The position numbers and the translations under genes were made by a program. Positions 1-7,063 of a DNA stretch of 10,211 bases are shown one piece after another. The notes beneath the pieces are model-generated. The model was not told the DNA's origin. It ran no database searches and saw only the letters and a list, made by a program, of their open reading frames with translations. Numbering within the stretch: the stretch's first letter is position 1; each line of letters starts with the position of its first letter. The stretch spans positions 19,541 to 29,751 of the forward strand of contig MFWN01000081.1 in the NCBI GenBank assembly GCA_001786395.1. The letters run 5' to 3'. The stretch is from Candidatus Pacearchaeota archaeon RBG_13_36_9. GTDB lineage: Archaea; Nanobdellota; Nanobdellia; Pacearchaeales; GW2011-AR1.

Positions 1-653
1 GAAACATTTTTGCATCCAATTTCGCATTCCAGATTCTCAGTTGTATTGACAATAAAAAAAGCGAACTTATCTTTATTGGACTTAAAAGGCTCTAGACTCA
101 AAAGAGAACCCCCTCCACTGATTAATTTTTTGGCATCTTCCTTAAAATCCTCATAGTGGATGTAACCGTATGGGAGAAAAACAAAATTAATCTGTTTTCC
201 GTTGTACTCTCCCAAAATAAGCTCGCATCCCGGCTCATTAACAAGAAAACTGGCAAGAAAATCCTGAATGCCCTCTGCCTTGACCTCGTACCTCCCTGCC
301 TGCTTGTCTTTTGAGTCAAAATAGCCGCCATAAATGCCATCGCTAGGCTCTCCATCAAAGTGATTCCCATCGTCATAAACATTTATCTCGCCTGCATAGT
401 CTCCTTTTTCCACATTTAGCCTCAATTCCTGCTGCTCTCTTTTCTCAAGATATCTTGCCCTTACAAAAAATAAAGTGCCTAACTGAGAAGATTCTGGCAT
501 AACTTCCACATTTATATTTCCAACCTTGCCAGGCATAGGCACAGCGCTTACAACATTCCTCATCTCAACAACTTTCCAGACAAAAACACTTCCAGAAATA
601 ATCATAATAACGCTAAGAGTGATAACTACCACCATCTTTATTGACATTGCCAT
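1..653 (-). CDS. M64-like metallopeptidase, N-terminal part (gene runs off the left edge)
   Basis: This reading frame is open from ATG at 653 to the window edge: 217 complete codons, no stop. Residues 7-26 form a hydrophobic segment (MVVVITLSVIMIISGSVFVW), a signal anchor or signal peptide, so the rest should lie outside the cell. Residues 94-108 (DDGNHFDGEPSDGIY) fit the DDGxxxDGxxxDGxY turn motif of extracellular beta-sandwich domains. Residues 155-164 (INFVFLPYGY) followed by a helix and EPFKSNKDKF at 188-197 match the order of motifs at the start of Peptidase_M64 catalytic domains, where a 'INIVFLGDGY ... EPFKxYKxxF' pattern is usual. The zinc-binding HExxH would be further downstream, outside the window, so activity cannot be judged. 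Cysteines near residue 143 and at the C-terminal end of the visible part suggest disulfides. The start is supported by a TATA box centred 25 nt upstream. The gene appears to be a separate transcript from the giant-protein operon upstream of it. Confidence 0.72.
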   Translation of the reverse strand, partial: MAMSIKMVVVITLSVIMIISGSVFVWKVVEMRNVVSAVPMPGKVGNINVEVMPESSQLGTLFFVRARYLEKREQQELRLNVEKGDYAGEINVYDDGNHFDGEPSDGIYGGYFDSKDKQAGRYEVKAEGIQDFLASFLVNEPGCELILGEYNGKQINFVFLPYGYIHYEDFKEDAKKLISGGGSLLSLEPFKSNKDKFAFFIVNTTENLECEIGCKNV

Positions 654-673
654 AAGCTACTAAAGAAATAATG

Positions 674-682
674 TTTTAAATA
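674..682 (-). promoter_or_regulatory. TATA box of the M64-like peptidase gene
   Basis: On the minus strand the sequence reads TATTTAAAA. Its centre is about 25 nt before the ATG at 653, so transcription should begin at or next to the start codon. No Shine-Dalgarno sequence is seen between the box and the ATG, which fits a leaderless mRNA. Confidence 0.6.
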
Positions 683-692
683 GATTTTGATT

Positions 693-699
693 AAAAAAA
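693..699 (-). terminator. T7 tract directly after the giant-protein stop codon
   Basis: The minus strand reads TGA followed at once by seven T residues. Archaeal RNA polymerase terminates on such U-tracts without needing a hairpin. The tract sits between the stop of the 2120-aa gene and the TATA box of the next gene, where an operon end would be expected. A single T7 run may be only partly efficient. Confidence 0.5.
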
Positions 700-3600
700 T
701 CAAGCAGAATTAATTTTATCAAAAAGTCCTTTTAATGCTTCCCTGCCAGAATAGCTGCTCAAGAGTCTTCCATTCTTGTAATAAACATTAATCTTTTTGG
801 TATTCTCAAATGAATAAGTTACTATTTTTTTTAATCCTTCTTTATAATTATCCTTTACACCAGAAAAATCTCTGAGAAATCCATCATACCCTCCAATTGC
901 TACTTGTTTAGCAGCGCCTAAATGCAAATCCTGAAACTCTACGAATACCAAATTAGCGAATTTTTTATCCGCCCCAATCCAATTTGCCCCATCAGCAACT
1001 TTCCAAGAAGAACCTTCATACTTAAAATAAAAATTATACATTTTTTCATGCTCAAAAACAACACCTTCAACAGGCCCTTTAATCCAATCTTCTTCTTTTA
1101 TTGTTAGTTTATCCGCACCAGTTACAGCAGTACTGGTTCCAGTAGTTGTAGTTCCACTTGAACTTGCTGCAGAATCTACAAATGAAGTTACAGGCATTAG
1201 TTGTTCAAAAGTGGCTGTTTGTCCATCTTCAACTCTTCTCCAAAGATTATCATAATCCTTTACCCATACCTTTCCATCTTTTCCAGTAACCTTTGCTCCA
1301 ATTTGATAATTGCTATCTGCTTGTTTAACTTCAACTGTCTGGCTCTCTGGAGTAGGATTGCTTGCCTTTGGTTCTTCTCCTTTTAATTTCTCAGCCACTT
1401 GCCTGTATAGCTCTCCTAACAGCAACAGCCCTCTTGCTTTGTAAGAATTGCTTGTGCCTAATTCTGAAAGCTCCTTGAATTTATCCTCTGTTTCCTTTAT
1501 TGCAGCATCTGTAGCTGTTATTTTTGCTGCTTTCTCGTCTGCTGTGGCATCTGCTTTTAACTCTGGTATCCCTTTAACTGTGCTTGCAATAAGCGCATCT
1601 CCTGTAGAACTTGTTTCCTTTGAGCCTTCATAAGTCAAAGAATCCATGCTGCCTATCTTGCTTGTATCAACACTATCAAGTACCTGGCTCTCCAGCTCCT
1701 TATTCTTTATTACATCTTTAACAGACTCTGTATCCAGCCAGCATCTTAGAGTCTTGTCATCGCAGTATCCAACATCTTTCCACCTGTCGAAAGTAGAATT
1801 CGTTGTGTCGTACTCCCCTTTTGCATTAACCTGCCTTCCTGGATTATAAGTAGAACACACTCTGACAATTCCCTGGTTGTACAATTCAGGCTCAACAACC
1901 TCCTCTGCTCCTGCCTGCACGTTTGGCTGCGCAAGGCTGTACAAAGAAGGAGTGCCTGCAACACACTCTTTGCTTGTAGTTATGTCCTGCTGCGCCTGCT
2001 CTGCAGCATACTTGTCTGAGATATAATCCACAGCAAAAGAAGTGGATACTTTCCCAAACCCGCACTCGTCCTGCCCGTTGATCTTTATGCATAACTGCTT
2101 GTATCCAGAAGGAGCTGTGAAATCCTTTGCCTCATCCACTGTTTCGCCTGCTGGAATATAGCCCTGTGCATAAGGGACAATGTAGTAAGTTGACTGGTAA
2201 GTATATCTGGTTGCAAACTCCTGAGAAATGTCTTTAAGATAAACAGTATAATAAGCTCCCCGGTCTTTTCCAGCATAAATGTGATAATAGACTTTATAGT
2301 GGGAAGTTGGATAAGGCGTTGCAGTTGTCAGAATATTCTCGTCAAACCAGGCGTGATACTGCACAGGAGAGTCTGGCTCTGTCAATAAATCTAGGTCTGT
2401 AGGATATCTTGTTGATATAAAAGACTTGCACATCTCGGTTCCAGCCTCTTCTGTTGAGCGCATCTGGAAAGCTTTCATAGAATTTACAGAATACTCATTA
2501 GTGAAATAATCAATGGACTTCTGAGTGTTATCCCAGGCGCTCTGCGCTGTTAAATACTCTCCCCCACCTCTTGCTCCCTGCCCCATGAAGCTCTCTACCA
2601 GCCTTGGAACAATTACATCAAAAAACGGAACCATCTGCCTCCAGAAAAACTCGCATAAGTAAATGCTTTGTATCTCATCACATATCCCTATTGTTTTTCC
2701 TGTTGTCAAGCTCTCATTTAAACAGTCTCTGTGCGATTTCAAAATGCTCAGATATCCTTCAATTCCTGCATGAACTCCAGATAAGCAGACAGGAATATAA
2801 ATTCCCTCTTTCAAATTAGGCAGGCATAAAACCAGGCTTCCTATAATCCCTGTCTGGATTACATTATCTACAGGGAATGTGCCGCCTAAATCACATCTTG
2901 ATGCAGGGCATATCACAGGGTCACATACATTGAACATGATATTACAGTCCTTAGGAGACATAAAGTCTGTGCATTTTCCTCCGCTGCCTGAAAAAGAAAT
3001 TCCAGTTCCATACTTCTGCCCGTTAATATAAGCCTCTTTCTTGCCATAATATTTGGAAGCTTCTACAACTGAGTTCTTTGCCATGGCAACAAGGCTCCTT
3101 GACTGGGTTGCATCTAATCCAGGGAATCCAAGCTCATCGCTTATGCCATTATAATACCTGCATATATCATCTGCATTTCTCTTAAATTCAATGTTCCCGT
3201 TAGGCCCAACATTGCAGATGTAAAAGTTAGCAATTTTCCCTGACTCATCATAGGGCTTTCCAAATCCAGATAAAACATATTCCATCTCAGCATACCACCC
3301 ATTCTGCACATCAAACGGAACTTCAGCAGGCAGCCCTTTGTAAGGAGCCCTCTCAAAATATTTTACAGTTAATTTTTCAGGATTTTTTATTTTGTTCTCG
3401 TATGCTTTTGCGTCTGTCTTGACAAACCTATTTGCCCTGTTCTGAGACAGGTAGGATATTACTGCCTTGCCAACAGGAGACTCGGCAGAAATTGCATTGC
3501 CATTTCTGTCATACATTTTTGTGCTTGCATCTCTAGTATAAACTCCATCGCTCTCTGGGTCTTTTACCTCTATCAAAACAGGCTGTCCGCCTAAATCCCC

Positions 3601-6600
3601 TATATCATACCCCCCCGTACCTTCCTTTTTAAAGTTAGGAGGCACAGTTGTTGCAACAAGCATAGTTCCTGATGTAATTGATTTGTTCTTGGTATTAATT
3701 GTGTCTCCACTTTTTACCTGGTAAAGATTCGCCCTTGTTGTGCTGTCTCCATCCAGATAAGTCATTTTCATGCCAAGAGCCTGTATGTTTTTTGCTGCAT
3801 CTGCTCTTGCTTTTTCCTCATTGTACCTGGCAAGAGCTTCTGTCTCTGTCCTGTTCAATTTATCAAAAACTGCATCACTCATCTCAGTACTTATACTTCC
3901 ACTTCTGGCACAGTTTAATGTGTAAATCTCCTTTGTAGCATCAAAGCCCAGGTTATCGCAGCTTTGCCCGTTTTGTAACTGGCAGTTAATGGAGCTCCTG
4001 AAATTGCTCTCCATAAGCTGCCTGTCTTTTACATACCCCTCAATATCCAAAATATCTGTTCTTTCAGTAATTCCGCTTCTTGCCTGCCCCAGTTTATCAT
4101 TGGTATTTTGAATGCATTTGGCATATGCAGCTACGTCTCCTTCTACCTCAGGATTTTTATCAAGAAGGCATGCCTGAATGTTATAATATCTTCCTTCATT
4201 AACCATTTTCTCGCAATAATCGTTCCATCCTCCTGACATAGTCATTAGTTCGTTTCTTGCCATTGCCTCTCCTGAAAATCCAGTTACAAGATTCTTTGCA
4301 GTGAGTATTGCAGAAGTTGCAAAGCATGCTCCCTTTAATCCCTTGACAACTTTCCCAAGCTTCTCGTTAATATCCTCCCATTTTTTAATGCTTTCTTCAA
4401 TGTTTTCCATCATCTCTTTTGTTTTTTCAGGCGAGAGTTTAATGCCCCGTTTCTCAATCCCAATCTTAAAGGAAAAATTAGTATAAGCTCTAGGCCCTCT
4501 TACCTCAGAATCCAAAACAAGCTTTGCCTGTTTTTCAACATCAATATTCAGCAATCTCACAGTATTTGCTCCTAAAACAATCTCCTCTTTTTTGTCTGTC
4601 TCAAGAGTCTCTTCTTTGTTTACTATTGCAGCAACAGTGCCAACAGCAGGCTTGTTATATAGCAGCTCAACTTTATTATCTTCAATATTGGTTACTTGTA
4701 GTGTCTCGCCTGCTGATGTAGAGGCAGTTGAAGTTGATGCCGGGTTAATTGTAGGAGTTCCTTCAAAATATGTTTTGTATTTTTCTGAAACTACTGAAAA
4801 ATCTTCTCCCGGAAGCACGGCAATTCTCATCCAAGTTACACCCGCCTGAGCTAAATTTAAATTAGAGTCCGCCTTAAGAATCTCATTACCATTAGAGTCA
4901 TAGTAAATAATTTGAGAGCTAACAGTATGGGTCATACTTGTCGAGTCCGCAGTAATTGCTTCAGAACTTTTCTCGGTAACAGATGAGACTAAATATTCTG
5001 TTCCGCCTTTAGTTATAACCGTCCCGGCAATAGGGAATCCCAATCCCTTTAGTGCAACTAAGCTTAATGATTTAGTAGGTATCCCTTCAACCCACCCAGT
5101 TATTCTAGAATTCGTTTCTCCGGCCTTGCCTATCGGATATATCTCATCCTTTCCTAATCTTTCCTGCACTCCATTTATCATTAAATCCACTCCAAGAGTG
5201 TCTTTTGTCGGCCTCTTGAATCCTAAAACTGAGACAAAATAACTCCCAGCTCTTAAATTGACAATTGCCCTTGACTCTTTTGTATCATATCTTTTAAGAG
5301 AGTCTATTCTCTGCTGAGTCAAACTTGTCCAGGAAGAGTCAGGATAGTCTGCCCTTAACCTTGAATAAAATTCCTCTCTTTCTTCGACCCTGCCGAACAG
5401 CTCTGCAAGAATAGCAGCCTTAGAAAGAGCTTCTGCAGCATAAGGCTCAAAGTAATCATCATCCAATCTTTTTTCCTGCGGATAAAAGTCAGCCAGGTCC
5501 TTATAGCTTTGGATTGCCTTCTGGTAATAAACATAAGCTGGCTCATCTTCGCTGTATTCTTTGTTCTTAAGGCTCTCTACTTCACCTAATTTTATTGTAT
5601 AAGCTGTAGGAGAGGAAGTATCTAATTTAATTGGCATAATCTGTCCATCTGTCTTTTCACCAATTAAAACTAAAACATTGGCTGCTGTAATTACATTTTT
5701 GCTCTCCACAACTCTCCTATTATACTCTGCAATAATCGCTGTCTGTATTTTTCCCTTTAATATATCATCAGTTGAACCTCTGTTGTTTTTATCTGTAACT
5801 ACCTTATCCACAACAGAAAACAGCTCTCTTTCCTGGAATGCTGTTGCTGTCTTAACCCAGGGGTCTGAAACAATAACTGCAACAGGCTTTGCAACCTCCC
5901 CATTTTTTAAGGTGCCAGAATAAGCAAGATAGATATTCTGCCCTGAAACTATCTCCTTTCCAATGCTATACTCCCCCTCAGGCTCTGTACCTACAGCTAA
6001 ATTGACTTTTCCATAGCTCAAAGACAGGTCAAATTTCCCATTACTTACAGGGCAGCTTATGCTTACTTTCCCTCCTGAATCACTCACCTTAATTTGTCCA
6101 ACTGTACATTGATTATCCATAATCTTGTCTCCATTGGATACCCAAATTGTGTCATCTCCGATCTGCAATAATGCAGTCTCAACCGGAGCATCTATGTTCT
6201 CTAAAGTTACCTTCAATCCAGCTGCGCAGTAAAACCCGCCAAGATAAATTGGGGCGCTTGTTTCTCCTTTCTTGAGAGTCAGCGTGGCTTCTTTGGTGTC
6301 AAAATCCCTGTAAACAGAAACAGTTACCCTGTCTGGCTCAATTGATTCTGTCTTCAGATAGCCCTTGCCGTTCCAAAAGCTGTAAAACTTATAGTCTCTC
6401 AGCCAGTCTTCCTCTGGAACTTCAGAAACATAAAAATTAGTCCTTCCTGTTCCCAAGGCGCTCTCAACATCATAGTCGATTATAGCTGTTAAATTCCCCT
6501 CAATCCAGTCAGGCATGTCCTTCTCGTTAGGGGTTCTTTTCAGGCTGACAACGAAATATCCTATATTATCATCAATCGGAGTGTCTGCAATATTATTCCT

Positions 6601-7062
6601 CTGCATTAAATTATATCTCGGAGGGAAATAAGTTACGCCTGCAACCCCTTTTGGAGGAGTTCCCAGAAATCTTATTGTTTTGACTCTTGAAACATCTATC
6701 AAGGGATTTGTCTGAATAAGCATTATTTTGCAGAAGACAGGAGCATTCTGCTCTTCCAGCAAATCACTTCTCACAACGGCAGGCTGGCATCCTCCAGGCA
6801 GTACCTGCACAATAAAGTCCTGCCTGTTTCTGCACACGTCACTGTCAAAATCTGACCAGTAAACGCTAGGGGAAGTCCACCCAGCAACGCTATAAGTTCC
6901 TGGCTGATAAGACTGAACATTAACAGAAGAGCCTATTGTCTGGTAATTTCCGGTTGTAGAAGGAGTATAAACTCCCACCTGGGCACTTACAAGCAACACA
7001 CTCCACGCTATAGTAATCAAAGCAACAAATTCCATTGCTCTTAGTTTCTTATTTTTTTTCAT
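700..7062 (-). CDS. Giant secreted cysteine-rich protein (2120 aa) of a DPANN-type conserved family, function unknown
   Basis: Residues 1-27 are a Sec-type signal peptide: a basic start (KKNKK), a hydrophobic core at 12-25 and a VSA-Q cleavage site. No C-terminal anchor is visible. An N-terminal domain (about 75-400) carries CRNRQDF at 77-83, PGGCQPAVVRSDLLEEQN at 89-106 and FCK at 110-112, with several further cysteines. A TPR-like helical repeat lies at about 508-592. A Ser/Thr-rich linker (about 768-788) precedes a charged helical stretch (about 875-905). A dense cysteine block at about 1364-1395 is followed by two hydrophobic stretches (about 1402-1441 and 1461-1492). A conserved-looking beta-rich part (SPVQYHAW, YKVYYHIYAGKD) follows at about 1566-1600, then a second Ser/Thr linker (about 1957-1983) and a basic C-terminal domain. 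I recall very similar motifs from uncharacterised Woesearchaeota/Pacearchaeota proteins but cannot verify this. The ATG lies one base after the stop of the 632-aa gene, with a weak GGAT upstream, so translational coupling is likely. Envelope or host-contact function is inference. Confidence 0.9.
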   Translation of the reverse strand: MKKNKKLRAMEFVALITIAWSVLLVSAQVGVYTPSTTGNYQTIGSSVNVQSYQPGTYSVAGWTSPSVYWSDFDSDVCRNRQDFIVQVLPGGCQPAVVRSDLLEEQNAPVFCKIMLIQTNPLIDVSRVKTIRFLGTPPKGVAGVTYFPPRYNLMQRNNIADTPIDDNIGYFVVSLKRTPNEKDMPDWIEGNLTAIIDYDVESALGTGRTNFYVSEVPEEDWLRDYKFYSFWNGKGYLKTESIEPDRVTVSVYRDFDTKEATLTLKKGETSAPIYLGGFYCAAGLKVTLENIDAPVETALLQIGDDTIWVSNGDKIMDNQCTVGQIKVSDSGGKVSISCPVSNGKFDLSLSYGKVNLAVGTEPEGEYSIGKEIVSGQNIYLAYSGTLKNGEVAKPVAVIVSDPWVKTATAFQERELFSVVDKVVTDKNNRGSTDDILKGKIQTAIIAEYNRRVVESKNVITAANVLVLIGEKTDGQIMPIKLDTSSPTAYTIKLGEVESLKNKEYSEDEPAYVYYQKAIQSYKDLADFYPQEKRLDDDYFEPYAAEALSKAAILAELFGRVEEREEFYSRLRADYPDSSWTSLTQQRIDSLKRYDTKESRAIVNLRAGSYFVSVLGFKRPTKDTLGVDLMINGVQERLGKDEIYPIGKAGETNSRITGWVEGIPTKSLSLVALKGLGFPIAGTVITKGGTEYLVSSVTEKSSEAITADSTSMTHTVSSQIIYYDSNGNEILKADSNLNLAQAGVTWMRIAVLPGEDFSVVSEKYKTYFEGTPTINPASTSTASTSAGETLQVTNIEDNKVELLYNKPAVGTVAAIVNKEETLETDKKEEIVLGANTVRLLNIDVEKQAKLVLDSEVRGPRAYTNFSFKIGIEKRGIKLSPEKTKEMMENIEESIKKWEDINEKLGKVVKGLKGACFATSAILTAKNLVTGFSGEAMARNELMTMSGGWNDYCEKMVNEGRYYNIQACLLDKNPEVEGDVAAYAKCIQNTNDKLGQARSGITERTDILDIEGYVKDRQLMESNFRSSINCQLQNGQSCDNLGFDATKEIYTLNCARSGSISTEMSDAVFDKLNRTETEALARYNEEKARADAAKNIQALGMKMTYLDGDSTTRANLYQVKSGDTINTKNKSITSGTMLVATTVPPNFKKEGTGGYDIGDLGGQPVLIEVKDPESDGVYTRDASTKMYDRNGNAISAESPVGKAVISYLSQNRANRFVKTDAKAYENKIKNPEKLTVKYFERAPYKGLPAEVPFDVQNGWYAEMEYVLSGFGKPYDESGKIANFYICNVGPNGNIEFKRNADDICRYYNGISDELGFPGLDATQSRSLVAMAKNSVVEASKYYGKKEAYINGQKYGTGISFSGSGGKCTDFMSPKDCNIMFNVCDPVICPASRCDLGGTFPVDNVIQTGIIGSLVLCLPNLKEGIYIPVCLSGVHAGIEGYLSILKSHRDCLNESLTTGKTIGICDEIQSIYLCEFFWRQMVPFFDVIVPRLVESFMGQGARGGGEYLTAQSAWDNTQKSIDYFTNEYSVNSMKAFQMRSTEEAGTEMCKSFISTRYPTDLDLLTEPDSPVQYHAWFDENILTTATPYPTSHYKVYYHIYAGKDRGAYYTVYLKDISQEFATRYTYQSTYYIVPYAQGYIPAGETVDEAKDFTAPSGYKQLCIKINGQDECGFGKVSTSFAVDYISDKYAAEQAQQDITTSKECVAGTPSLYSLAQPNVQAGAEEVVEPELYNQGIVRVCSTYNPGRQVNAKGEYDTTNSTFDRWKDVGYCDDKTLRCWLDTESVKDVIKNKELESQVLDSVDTSKIGSMDSLTYEGSKETSSTGDALIASTVKGIPELKADATADEKAAKITATDAAIKETEDKFKELSELGTSNSYKARGLLLLGELYRQVAEKLKGEEPKASNPTPESQTVEVKQADSNYQIGAKVTGKDGKVWVKDYDNLWRRVEDGQTATFEQLMPVTSFVDSAASSSGTTTTGTSTAVTGADKLTIKEEDWIKGPVEGVVFEHEKMYNFYFKYEGSSWKVADGANWIGADKKFANLVFVEFQDLHLGAAKQVAIGGYDGFLRDFSGVKDNYKEGLKKIVTYSFENTKKINVYYKNGRLLSSYSGREALKGLFDKINSA
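2587..2973 (-). other. Cysteine-dense block plus two hydrophobic stretches in the giant protein
   Basis: Residues about 1364-1395 hold five cysteines in the pattern C-x8-C-x6-C-x4-C-x4-C, including NVCDPVICPASRC. Immediately after come a hydrophobic stretch (TGIIGSLVLCLP, then IYIPVCLSGVHAGIEGYLSIL) and, after further cysteines, an aromatic helix (YLCEFFWRQMVPFFDVIVP). These could be a disulfide-locked buried core or membrane-associated helices. They lack the charge-free 20-residue length of clear transmembrane spans, so topology is uncertain. Confidence 0.6.
5287..5541 (-). other. TPR-like helical repeat segment within the giant protein
   Basis: Residues about 508-592 contain paired amphipathic helices, with YYQKAIQSYKDLADFYP, then EALSKAAILAELFGR, then EEREEFYSRLRADYPDSSW. 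The spacing of small, aromatic and 'YP' positions is like that of tetratricopeptide repeats in envelope proteins of the YbgF/BamD kind. Such repeats bind protein partners. A second shorter helical pair, RGLLLLGELYRQVAEKL, occurs near residues 1878-1893. Confidence 0.6.
6982..7062 (-). other. Signal peptide coding segment of the giant protein
   Basis: Residues 1-27 have the three usual parts: lysine-rich start, hydrophobic core (FVALITIAWSVLLV) and a small-residue VSA site before Gln28. This implies Sec-dependent export and release by signal peptidase I. If cleavage fails, the same segment would act as an N-terminal membrane anchor. Confidence 0.75.
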
Positions 7063-7063
7063 C

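Noticed and set aside
122..382. Open frame of 86 codons on the minus strand
   Set aside because: It lies in another frame of the M64-like peptidase gene, which has a signal segment, family motifs and a promoter; the 86-codon frame has none.
4524..4849. Two overlapping plus-strand frames opposite the Ser/Thr linker
   Set aside because: They mirror the low-complexity linker of the giant gene and lack start signals.
5678..5923. Hydrophobic 81-codon plus-strand frame that looks like a membrane protein
   Set aside because: Hydrophobic antisense frames arise from the complement of charged codons in the giant gene; no promoter is seen.
6982..7062. Class III (prepilin-type) signal on the giant protein, suggested by RAMEF before a hydrophobic core
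   Set aside because: The acidic residue is in the wrong place and a normal VSA-Q signal peptidase site follows, so a Sec signal peptide is the better reading.
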